From assembly GCF_000758685.1 (NCBI RefSeq), contig NZ_CP009286.1, forward strand, positions 5,375,001 through 5,439,000: a stretch of DNA of 64,000 nt. Direction: 5' to 3'. Every line of letters starts with the position of its first letter. Position 1 is the first letter of the stretch. The notes below the pieces were generated by a model. That model did not search any database and had not been told where the DNA came from. It saw only the letters and a program-made list of their open reading frames with translations. A program made the position numbers and the translations under genes. Shown piece after piece: positions 1-6,867 of the stretch. The DNA is from Paenibacillus stellifer. Its GTDB lineage: Bacteria > Bacillota > Bacilli > Paenibacillales > Paenibacillaceae.

Positions 1-444
1 GATAAATTCCTTAACCTTTATCAGCAGATCGGCCAGCCGGTCGCTGTCTTCCTCTCCCAGGAATTCGACCAGCTTGCCCAGCACATAATCTCTGTGCTTT
101 CTGGCTTTGTCCGTAACCCTTATGCCCCGTTCGGTCAGAGCTACGCGTACGACCCGCCGGTCCGAAGGATCCGGTTCGCGCCGCACCATTCCTTTGGCTT
201 CAAGACTGTTAATCAATTGAGTTACCGTAGGAGGCGTGAGACCCAGAAAACGGCTGAGCTCGGATACCTTGAGTCCCTGTACATTCTCGCTGTGATCGAC
301 ATGATGAGCCAGGGAAATCATCAGCGTCATTTCGCTTGGCTTGTTGCCATCCAACCTCTGCTTCCAATCCGCTTTATGAAACTGATGCAGAGCGGCAAAA
401 AGCTTATGCCCCGTCACCCGGTTATTCTCGTCCTTTACCCCAAT
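1..444 (-). CDS. MarR family transcriptional regulator (3' end outside window)
   Basis: Reading leftward, the frame encodes a MarR-type winged helix: a helix-turn-helix segment with LKVSELSRFLGLTPPTVTQLINSL, followed by the wing with EPDPSDRRVVRVALTERG, which is the family's DxRxxxLxLT signature. The C-terminal dimerisation helix runs off the left edge. The start is unclear. The frame has a stop just upstream and no ATG near the ribosome site. GGAGGG sits six bases before an ATT codon at 444-442, and a GTG follows at 417-415 with a weaker site. I use ATT because of the spacing, but GTG is the conservative choice. A palindrome at 530-546 upstream could be its own operator. The ligand and targets cannot be read from the sequence. 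Confidence 0.85.
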   Translation of the reverse strand, partial: MGVKDENNRVTGHKLFAALHQFHKADWKQRLDGNKPSEMTLMISLAHHVDHSENVQGLKVSELSRFLGLTPPTVTQLINSLEAKGMVRREPDPSDRRVVRVALTERGIRVTDKARKHRDYVLGKLVEFLGEEDSDRLADLLIKVKEFI

Positions 445-529
445 GGTACTCCCTCCATTCCTTTGTTCATCCCTTCCATTTCATTAGCATGCCTATTATT
501 TTGCAACACAAATAATTAAACAATGTATT

Positions 530-546
530 ATTTAGGCTACCTAATT
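530..546. promoter_or_regulatory. Inverted repeat, candidate MarR operator
   Basis: ATTTAGG, three bases, CCTAATT: seven-base arms with one mismatch, in an AT-rich stretch upstream of the leftward MarR gene. TTAGG/CCTAA arms are common in MarR-family operators. Autoregulation is an inference. Confidence 0.45.
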
Positions 547-693
547 ATATTTCTGCAAAATACTTCTGTCAATTTTCGAAACCGCTCTCATTGTTACAAT
601 CTTTTTAAGATGACTTCGAGGTGTCCGCGCACAAAAAGACCCCGCAGCCGGTAACGGCAGAAGGGTCAGGGATTATATGTGGGGATTATTCGA

Positions 694-960
694 TTAGTTC
701 ATTCTTCTTCGGGAAGGAGGGGCCTCGCCATCATAAATCCCGCCGCCCTGGCGGCTGCGCAAATTCTCCATCATTTTGTGTTGGGCAAGCAGAATATAGC
801 GGTCCAGGCGCTCACTTAATTCTACAACTGCACGGTCGCTGAGACTCCGTTCGCGAGCAATCTCAAGCAGCTCTCCGCGAAGACTCTCAATGGTCACCAG
901 CAATTCCTCATCCCGGGATTCATGGATATATTCATTACGATAAATAGAATTCTGAAGCAC
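694..960 (-). CDS. Spo0E-like aspartyl-phosphate phosphatase
   Basis: An 88-residue protein. Residues about 20-62 match the Spo0E family pattern: two short amphipathic helices with IESLRGELLEIA, a spacer, then VVELSERLDRYIL, corresponding to the family's SxxLDxxI motif. Known members dephosphorylate Spo0A-phosphate or related response regulators and so hold back sporulation. The C-terminal tail after residue 65 is basic and has no recognised motif. The GTG start at 960-958 was chosen because AAGGTG lies six bases upstream. A second in-frame GTG at 969 overlaps that site. A TATAAT at 999-994 fits a promoter just upstream, so the gene is probably transcribed alone. Longer upstream starts would run into the neighbouring LysR gene and are unlikely. 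Confidence 0.75.
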   Translation of the reverse strand: MLQNSIYRNEYIHESRDEELLVTIESLRGELLEIARERSLSDRAVVELSERLDRYILLAQHKMMENLRSRQGGGIYDGEAPPSRRRMN

Positions 961-993
961 CTTAGTCACCTTCTCTCTATTCCTGCTTCCCCT

Positions 994-999
994 ATTATA
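994..999 (-). promoter_or_regulatory. -10 hexamer for the Spo0E-like gene
   Basis: Perfect TATAAT on the minus strand, about 34 bases before the GTG start. No convincing -35 hexamer is visible at 16-18 bases. Confidence 0.4.
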
Positions 1000-1039
1000 A
1001 CGCATAGAACACAAAAAGATAATTTGCAGAAAAAGAAAA

Positions 1040-1963
1040 TTATGTCGATGAATCAACTTTTTTCTTCCCCGGATCTCCTTTGTCCTTGAGAAGACCCTGG
1101 GCGAAGCCGATCCACTCACGGGCGGCGAACGATAAATACCGGTCCTTCCGCCAAATCATGCCGAGCTGCCAGGGAATGACCGGGTCAGTCATGGCCAGGA
1201 TCGAGATGCGGGAACGGTCCATATCCCGGCAGATCGTCTGCGGCAGCAGGCCGATACCGAGTCCCGCCGCTACCATCTGGGCGATCAAATCCCACTGCGA
1301 GCTTTCATATACAACCCGCGGCTGAAAGCCTGCCTTCACGCATGCATCGATCACCCGGTCATGAAGTGCGAAATCCTCCTGGAACAGGACGAACTCCTCC
1401 TCCTTCAGCTCCGCCAGGCTCACCGACTTTCTCCCCTCCAGCCGGTGGCCGGCCGGGACCAGCAGCTCCAGCCGCTCCTCGGCGAATGTGAAGACATGGA
1501 ACTTCGTCTCATCCACGGGAAGCACGGCCATGCCGATGTCCAGAATCCCGTTCTCCACGTCGTTCTCCACCTTCTTCGCGCCATCCTCATACAGACGGAT
1601 CGTCACCTTCGGGTACTTCCTGTGGAACTGGCCGATGACCGCAGGGAAGAAGTTCGCGCCCACCATAGGCGGCAGGCCGATCCGGACATGCCCCTTCTTC
1701 AGCTTACGCAGGCTGTCCAGCTCGGAGGACAGACTGTGAAAGGACTCGACGATATTCTGGGCCTTGGCCAGCAAAATCTCGCCGGCATCAGTCAGCTTGA
1801 CGCTTTTTCCTTCCCGGTAGAACAGATCGGCCCCGAGTTCCTCTTCGATCTGCCGGATCATTTTGCTGACGGTAGGCTGAGTGATATACAGCGCTTTGGC
1901 CGCTTTGGAGAAGCTGCCAAGCCGGGCCGCCTCCACGAAATACTGCAGTTGCCGAATATCCAT
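1040..1963 (-). CDS. cidR: LysR family regulator, CidR-like
   Basis: A 307-residue LysR-type regulator. The N-terminal winged helix (MDIRQLQYFVEAARLGSFSKAA, then TQPTVSKMIRQIEEELGADLFYR) is textbook for the family. The periplasmic-binding-protein-like effector domain begins near residue 90. Start: the ATG at 1963 has GGAGG nine bases upstream, while an ATG 54 bases further upstream has none. The gene is divergent from cidA-cidB. That arrangement is known from Bacillus and Staphylococcus, where CidR activates cidAB in response to acetate or overflow metabolism. The effector is inferred from that synteny only. A TTGA-N9-TCAA site in the intergenic region fits a LysR box. Confidence 0.85.
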   Translation of the reverse strand: MDIRQLQYFVEAARLGSFSKAAKALYITQPTVSKMIRQIEEELGADLFYREGKSVKLTDAGEILLAKAQNIVESFHSLSSELDSLRKLKKGHVRIGLPPMVGANFFPAVIGQFHRKYPKVTIRLYEDGAKKVENDVENGILDIGMAVLPVDETKFHVFTFAEERLELLVPAGHRLEGRKSVSLAELKEEEFVLFQEDFALHDRVIDACVKAGFQPRVVYESSQWDLIAQMVAAGLGIGLLPQTICRDMDRSRISILAMTDPVIPWQLGMIWRKDRYLSFAAREWIGFAQGLLKDKGDPGKKKVDSST

Positions 1964-2017
1964 GTACAGTCGCCTCCTATATAGATAAACGGAATGATTA
2001 ATATTCGATATATTCAT

Positions 2018-2046
2018 TTTACCTATGAAAACAATTGATGTAAAAT
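2018..2046 (+). promoter_or_regulatory. Candidate SigA promoter of cidAB
   Basis: TTTACC (2018-2023), a 17-base spacer, then TAAAAT (2041-2046). The spacing is ideal and the start codon lies 32 bases downstream. The -35 element is weak, as expected for an activator-dependent promoter. Confidence 0.5.
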
Positions 2047-2052
2047 TTCAAT
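2034..2052. promoter_or_regulatory. LysR-type binding site between cidR and cidA
   Basis: ATTGA-N9-TCAAT, a dyad that overlaps the -10 region of the cidAB promoter. It contains the T-N11-A arrangement of LysR boxes. Binding by the divergent regulator is inferred. Confidence 0.4.
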
Positions 2053-2077
2053 ATAGCTTGAAAGGAGGCGGACCTTA

Positions 2078-2500
2078 ATGAAAAAATATTTATTTGGAGT
2101 GCTGCAGGTAGGTGCGCTGACTATATTCTCAATGATCATGAGTCACCTTTCCTCTTGGCTGCATCTTCCGATTCCCGGAAGCATTATCGGCATGGCCGTA
2201 CTGTTCATTCTTCTGGAGACCGGCGTCGTGAAGCTGAACTGGATCGAGGTCGGAGCTTCCTGGCTGCTGGCCGAGCTGCTGCTGTTCTTTATTCCTTCCG
2301 CGATCGGCATCATGAAATACGGTTCCCTGCTTGAGACCGACGGTCTGCGGGTGCTGTCCGTAGTTATCGCAGGAAGCTTTCTCGTTATCGCAAGCTCAGG
2401 ATTATTGACATCCTATATCCACAAAACCAAGGAGGGAAGACATCATGCTGACCGGAACGCTGTTCCTAGCTCTGACTCTCGGGGTGTATCTCGCGTCTAA
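2078..2500 (+). CDS. cidA: CidA/LrgA family holin-like membrane protein
   Basis: A 140-residue protein with four predicted membrane helices. It carries the family segment LPIPGSIIGMAVLFILL near residue 30 and a FFIPSAIGIM segment near residue 70. CidA and LrgA are small holin-like proteins of the cytoplasmic membrane, linked to autolysis, programmed cell death and pyruvate or by-product transport. AAAGGAGG lies just upstream of the ATG. The 3' end overlaps the next gene by 56 bases, which is longer than usual and extends the C-terminus with a hydrophilic tail (HKTKEGRHHADRNAVPSS) that looks like read-through rather than conserved sequence. It is co-transcribed with cidB. Confidence 0.9.
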   Translation: MKKYLFGVLQVGALTIFSMIMSHLSSWLHLPIPGSIIGMAVLFILLETGVVKLNWIEVGASWLLAELLLFFIPSAIGIMKYGSLLETDGLRVLSVVIAGSFLVIASSGLLTSYIHKTKEGRHHADRNAVPSSDSRGVSRV

Positions 2501-3128
2501 AAAGATCTATTTCGCCCGCAAGAGCATGCTGCTGTCTCCGCTGATCGTGACTCCCCTGGTAATCATCGCTTTTCTGCTGGTGACAGGGACCTCCTATACA
2601 TCCTACAATGCGGGAGGCAAATGGCTTACCGATCTGCTTCAGCCGGCAACCGTCGCCTTTGCAATCCCTCTTCATAAGAACTTCAAAGTGCTCAAGAAGC
2701 ATGCTGCCGAAATCGGGATCGGCGTGCTGACAGGCACGGTGACGGCGGTCGTGTCCTCCGTTCTGCTGGCCAGATGGCTGCATCTCAGCAACGATCTGGC
2801 CAGCAGCCTGGTGCCGCGCTCGGTAACAACACCGATCGCGATGAACATCTCGCAGAGCATCGGAGGCATTCCGAGCATTACAGCAGTATTCGTCATCATG
2901 ACCGGCATCCTCGGAACGCTGATGGGACCGTCCATTCACCGCCTCTTCCGCATTGACAATGAAATTGCGCGCGGTGTATCGCTGGGAACCGCCGCGCATG
3001 GTACGGGCACTTCCAAAGCCTTTGAGCTGAGTTCGCTCACGGGCACCATTTCCAGTATCGCGATGATTCTGACGGCGTTGTTAACGCTTGGCGTGGCGCC
3101 GGCCGCTCTCGCGGTATTCCTCCACTAG
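2445..3128 (+). CDS. cidB: CidB/LrgB family membrane protein
   Basis: A 227-residue LrgB-family protein with about six membrane helices. The family hallmarks are visible: LQPATVAFAIPLHKNFKVLKKH near residues 66-87, and SLVPRSVTTPIAMNISQSIGG near residues 120-140. It acts with CidA/LrgA as a two-part membrane system. In other organisms the pair affects murein hydrolase activity or metabolite transport. The ribosome site AAGGAGGG lies inside the cidA coding region, seven bases before the ATG. This supports the overlap as real coupling rather than a mis-called start. A strong hairpin at 3148-3199 follows. Confidence 0.92.
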   Translation: MLTGTLFLALTLGVYLASKKIYFARKSMLLSPLIVTPLVIIAFLLVTGTSYTSYNAGGKWLTDLLQPATVAFAIPLHKNFKVLKKHAAEIGIGVLTGTVTAVVSSVLLARWLHLSNDLASSLVPRSVTTPIAMNISQSIGGIPSITAVFVIMTGILGTLMGPSIHRLFRIDNEIARGVSLGTAAHGTGTSKAFELSSLTGTISSIAMILTALLTLGVAPAALAVFLH

Positions 3129-3147
3129 GCCGTCCCGGCTTGGGCCG

Positions 3148-3199
3148 AAGACACCTCGATATATCGGTTATCAACCGACATAGCGGCGTGTCTTTTTTC
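3148..3199 (+). terminator. Rho-independent terminator of cidAB
   Basis: A long imperfect stem: AAGACAC at the base pairs with GTGTCTT, and CGGTT pairs with AACCG around an ATC loop. The stem runs into TTTTTT. Confidence 0.85.
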
Positions 3200-3263
3200 T
3201 TATGAGACTGCGGGTGAGACGGCGGGTAAGCTGGCGGGTGACGCCGGTGCTTGAGACGGCGCG

Positions 3264-3292
3264 GCAAAAGCCCGGGAGAAAGAATCCCGGGC
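3264..3292 (-). terminator. Terminator of the oxidoreductase at 3318
   Basis: On the minus strand GCCCGGGA and TCCCGGGC form an eight-base stem with a seven-base loop, followed by TTTT. Confidence 0.75.
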
Positions 3293-3317
3293 ATGGACAC
3301 GGATGGCGCGTTCGCGG

Positions 3318-4286
3318 TTACAGCTTCACCGCCGCTCCCTTCTTGGCCGACTCGAAGGCGGCACAGGTGACCTTCAGCGTCCGGTAAGCGTCTGCATAAT
3401 CGCTCAGTATGCCGCTGCGGTCCCCTGTGCGGACGGCTTGCAGGAACGCCTCGCTCTCCGTCACATAAGGATTCCCGGTATTGGCATACTCCTGACTCTC
3501 GCCCTCCCGGGTCTCCAGCAGCCGCTGCGGGTTCCAGTCCAGCAGGCCGCGGTCATTGTAGAAGCTGAGCCCGACTTTGCCGACTTCGCCCGGCAGTACG
3601 CAGGTGTTGGAGATATTGGCCACGATGCCGTTCTCAAGCTTCAGCGATACGGTTCCGACATCTGCCACGTTAACGCCCTTATGCTTCTCGTGCATGACCC
3701 GGTTGCCGAACATGCCGTAGACCTCTGTGACCTCCCCGGCCAGATAGCGGAGCAGGTCCACGATATGCGTTGTCTGCTCGGTGAACTGCCCGCCCGACCT
3801 CTCCTGATCGCGCCACCACGGCGCCCCCGGCATGCTGCCCATCCACTGGCCAACCACCATGCCGATCTTGTCGCCCGAGAGCAGCTTCTTGAGTCGCTGC
3901 ACATTTTCCTGGTAGCGGAAGTGATAGCCCACGGAAGTGAGCAGCCCGCTGTCCTGGATGTCCTGAAGAAGGCTCGCCGGTATTTCGGTGGTCACCCCAA
4001 GCGGCTTCTCGGTGAAGAAGGGAATGCCCCGGCGGATCAGCGTCCGCTCAATCGCCCCGTGCGCCCCCGGCGTCACGCAGACATAGACGGCATCCAGCTT
4101 ATGGGCGTCCAGCATCTCCGTTATTTCTCCATAACCCTGCGCCGCGTAGGAGCGCGCCATTGCGTCGGCCTTGTCCTTGCTCGTGCCGCAAATGGCCGCC
4201 AGCTTCACACCCTCCATACCGGCAAGCAAATCGGCGTGAACCTTCGCGAACCAGCCTGTCCCTACCATTCCAATGCTCAGTGTCAT
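3318..4286 (-). CDS. Gfo/Idh/MocA family oxidoreductase
   Basis: A 322-residue NAD(P)-dependent sugar or inositol oxidoreductase. The N-terminal Rossmann fold starts with GMVGTGWFAKVHADLL. The family's EKPLG motif is at about residue 95, with the catalytic-site lysine. The C-terminal alpha/beta domain contains GGQFTEQTTHIVDLLRYL, in which the histidine is the usual catalytic residue. Three ATG codons are consecutive at 4292, 4289 and 4286. GGAGGG is eight bases before the last, which I take as the start. No sugar transporter or kinase is adjacent, so the substrate cannot be guessed. It is transcribed alone, ending in the hairpin at 3264-3292. Confidence 0.88.
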   Translation of the reverse strand: MTLSIGMVGTGWFAKVHADLLAGMEGVKLAAICGTSKDKADAMARSYAAQGYGEITEMLDAHKLDAVYVCVTPGAHGAIERTLIRRGIPFFTEKPLGVTTEIPASLLQDIQDSGLLTSVGYHFRYQENVQRLKKLLSGDKIGMVVGQWMGSMPGAPWWRDQERSGGQFTEQTTHIVDLLRYLAGEVTEVYGMFGNRVMHEKHKGVNVADVGTVSLKLENGIVANISNTCVLPGEVGKVGLSFYNDRGLLDWNPQRLLETREGESQEYANTGNPYVTESEAFLQAVRTGDRSGILSDYADAYRTLKVTCAAFESAKKGAAVKL

Positions 4287-4337
4287 CATCATTACCCTCC
4301 ATTTCCGAAGTTCATTCTTGGCATAAATTATATCGCC

Positions 4338-6626
4338 TTAGCCCAGCACCCGGTAGTCTCTCCATTCTTCCGGAAGCAGCCAGTCATACGGGTGGCGCAA
4401 AAATCGGTCATCGGCCAGGATGATCGTCCCCGTATCGGACTCGCTGCGAATCAGCCTTCCTCCCGCCTGTAGCACCTTGCACATGCCGGGATAGACGTAA
4501 GCGTAGTCAAAGCCATTGTTGCTCCGCGAGGTAAAATAATCCCGGAGCAGATTCCGCTCCAGGCCGAGCTGGGGCAGGCCGACGCCGACGACCATGACTC
4601 CATTCAGCCGGTCCCCCGGCAGATCGATGCCCTCGGAGAAAATGCCGCCCATCACAGCGAAGCCGAGCAGCGTCTCCTCCTGATCCGGTGCAAAAGCGGC
4701 GAGGAACGCTTCCCGTTCCTCCTCGGTCATTCCGCTTCCCTGAATCAGCGTGCGGACGCCGGCCTCCGGGGGAGTGAAGGCGTCAAAGACCGTCTGCATA
4801 TACAGATAGGACGGAAAGAACACCAGATAGTTGCCCTTCCTTGACGTCATATCCTCCAGCGCCCGGCAGAGCGGAGCCACGGAGGCCTCCCGGTCCTGAT
4901 ACCGCGTGGAGACCGGAAGAACGGCAACATCCCATTGGCTTCTGTCGAAGGGCGAGGGAACCGCAAGACTGTAATCGTCCTCGCCCGCGCCGAGCATATC
5001 CCTGTAATAATGCATCGGCGACAGCGTGGCCGAGAACAGAATGCGGCTGCGGAACCCCTTGGAAGATTGGGTCAGCAGATGGGAGGGGTCCAGGTTGAAC
5101 AGCTTGAGGAAGACATCGCCTCGCCCTGCCTCGGCGTAGGTCACATACCGCTCGTCATAGAGCTTGAAGGTCCTCAGCATACCCTGAACCTCGTAGAAGA
5201 CATCCAGCAGGCCGTCTTCCTCCGGTTCTCCCGGGGAAGGGCGGATCAGTTCATGCTCGGCCTCATGCGCGAACCGCTCCAGCAGTTCCGGGAGATCCTC
5301 CGGGCAGCGCTCCCATACGCCGGAGCCTCCCTCGCCGCAGGACTTGCGCAGCGCGATAAACCAGGCGTTCACCTCTCCAGCAGCCGCGCTTAATGCGCGG
5401 TTGCGGCCCTTGAACCGCCGTTTCAGGTCCAGAAAGGGCGCTTTGCGAAGGCTCGCAGAGAACATCTCTCTCCCCCGGTCCACCAGATTATGCGCTTCGT
5501 CGACGAGCAGAACGGTGTTCTTCTTCCGTTCTTCCGCAAGCCGCTTCAGCGAGATCCGGGGATCGAATACATAATTATAGTCGCAGATGACGGCGTCGCT
5601 GACGTAAGCGGCGTCAAGCGACAGCTCGAACGGACAAACCATATGCTTGCGGGCGTAGGCTTCCAGCACGCTCCGGTCCATCAAAGTCTCCGCCTCCAGC
5701 ATATCCATCAGCGCACCGTTAATCCGGTCGTAATAACCGTCGGCGAACGGGCAGTGCTCCGGGCCGCAAAGCCCCTCTTCCCGGAAGCAGGCCTTCTCCT
5801 TCGCCGTCAAAGTGACCGTGTGCATATGCAGGCCGCGCTCCTTCATCAGAGCAAAGGCGTCCTGCGCGGCCATCCGGGTGACCGTCTTGGCCGTCAAATA
5901 GAACAGGCTCTGCAGCAGGCCTTCTCCGACAGCTTTGATGGATGGGAACAGCGTGGAGATCGTCTTGCCGATCCCTGTAGGCGCCTGCGCGAACAGATTG
6001 ACGCCCTCCGCAACCGATTTGTAGACGGCTCCGGCCAAATGGCGTTGACCCGTCCGGTAGGACGGGAACGGAAACTCCAGCCTCCGGATGCTCTCATCCC
6101 TCTGCTCCGCATGGGAAATCAGCAGCGCTGCATAAGGTGCGTAGGCGGCGACTGTACCATGAGCGAAAGCCTCCGCTTCCGCAAAGGTCACCTGTCGTTC
6201 GAGGCTCCGCTGCTCCCCCGTTCCGGTGTGCACGTAGGTGAGGCGGACCCTCATCCCGGGTAGCGACTGCTCCAGGAGAATCATATAGGCATACATCATC
6301 GCCTGTGCCCAGTGCACCTCTCTCCCCTCTTCCGGCAGCTCCGGCCCTCCGGTCGATTTGATCTCCTCGACGGTAAGCCCGCCGTCCTGAGACAGAAGCA
6401 GGCCGTCGCATCGCCCGAACACGGCGAGCACGAGCCTGCCGCACGGAATTTCCGTGCTGAGATAGACTTCCTTCTTGTCATTCTCGCCATACTGCCGTTG
6501 TATGCTCTGGTGGATGCGCGTGCCTTCGACAAGAGCGGCTGCGCTGCGGAAGCCCGACTCCAGACTGCCGCTCTTATAGACATGTTCCACCAGCGCTCTG
6601 ACGGATATCGATAAGGCGGAAGACAT
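4338..6626 (-). CDS. RecB-type nuclease fused to DinG/XPD-like DNA helicase
   Basis: A 762-residue two-part protein. Residues 1-170 look like a PD-(D/E)XK nuclease of the RecB/Cas4 type: His39 in GTRIHQ, Asp74 in GRCDGLL, Glu88-Ile-Lys90, and Gln108-x3-Tyr112. Residues 185-762 are an XPD/DinG superfamily 2 helicase: Walker A APTGIGKT (215-222), four cysteines at about 280, 287, 292 and 331 that should hold a 4Fe-4S cluster, and the DEAH box at 376-379. The C-terminal half carries the second RecA-like lobe with FAVMGGIFSEGIDLPGD. The ATG at 6626 has GAGGAGGTG eight bases upstream. It is likely a DNA repair or replication-fork enzyme that unwinds and cuts. It is not next to cas genes, so a CRISPR role is not supported. 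Confidence 0.88.
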   Translation of the reverse strand: MSSALSISVRALVEHVYKSGSLESGFRSAAALVEGTRIHQSIQRQYGENDKKEVYLSTEIPCGRLVLAVFGRCDGLLLSQDGGLTVEEIKSTGGPELPEEGREVHWAQAMMYAYMILLEQSLPGMRVRLTYVHTGTGEQRSLERQVTFAEAEAFAHGTVAAYAPYAALLISHAEQRDESIRRLEFPFPSYRTGQRHLAGAVYKSVAEGVNLFAQAPTGIGKTISTLFPSIKAVGEGLLQSLFYLTAKTVTRMAAQDAFALMKERGLHMHTVTLTAKEKACFREEGLCGPEHCPFADGYYDRINGALMDMLEAETLMDRSVLEAYARKHMVCPFELSLDAAYVSDAVICDYNYVFDPRISLKRLAEERKKNTVLLVDEAHNLVDRGREMFSASLRKAPFLDLKRRFKGRNRALSAAAGEVNAWFIALRKSCGEGGSGVWERCPEDLPELLERFAHEAEHELIRPSPGEPEEDGLLDVFYEVQGMLRTFKLYDERYVTYAEAGRGDVFLKLFNLDPSHLLTQSSKGFRSRILFSATLSPMHYYRDMLGAGEDDYSLAVPSPFDRSQWDVAVLPVSTRYQDREASVAPLCRALEDMTSRKGNYLVFFPSYLYMQTVFDAFTPPEAGVRTLIQGSGMTEEEREAFLAAFAPDQEETLLGFAVMGGIFSEGIDLPGDRLNGVMVVGVGLPQLGLERNLLRDYFTSRSNNGFDYAYVYPGMCKVLQAGGRLIRSESDTGTIILADDRFLRHPYDWLLPEEWRDYRVLG

Positions 6627-6783
6627 GAAATCCACCTCCTCTCGGGTTATATGTATAATATAGGCAGCTGTTCCAGAGTTCGTTTTCCCCCATTTCGGGG
6701 CATTTCGGTCCATTTCCAGCCGTGAAAGCGAATACGTCCTTTTCGCAGACACTCCTGCTTGCTTCGGCTTCATGCCGCTGGTT

Positions 6784-6812
6784 TTGACATTCCCTTTACA
6801 GAACGGCATAAT
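6784..6812 (+). promoter_or_regulatory. SigA promoter of the lipoteichoic acid synthase gene
   Basis: Perfect TTGACA (6784-6789), a 17-base spacer, then CATAAT (6807-6812). It decides the start: an in-frame ATG at 6772 lies upstream of this promoter, so translation must begin downstream, at the GTG 6868. Confidence 0.8.
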
Positions 6813-6867
6813 GAGTTTTGTTATGATGGCGTTTTATTTGTCTGATATCAAGAAAGAGGGCGAAACC

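Noticed and set aside
3303..4472. Long plus-strand open frame opposite the oxidoreductase and the helicase end
   Set aside because: It is antisense to well-supported genes, has no ribosome site and no domain; high GC content keeps such shadow frames open.
4338..6626. A Cas4-like CRISPR adaptation protein
   Set aside because: The nuclease part resembles Cas4/RecB, but the gene is fused to a helicase and no repeats or cas genes are near.
6772..6867. Longer N-terminus for the lipoteichoic acid synthase
   Set aside because: The extra codons include a near-consensus promoter, so they are not part of the message.
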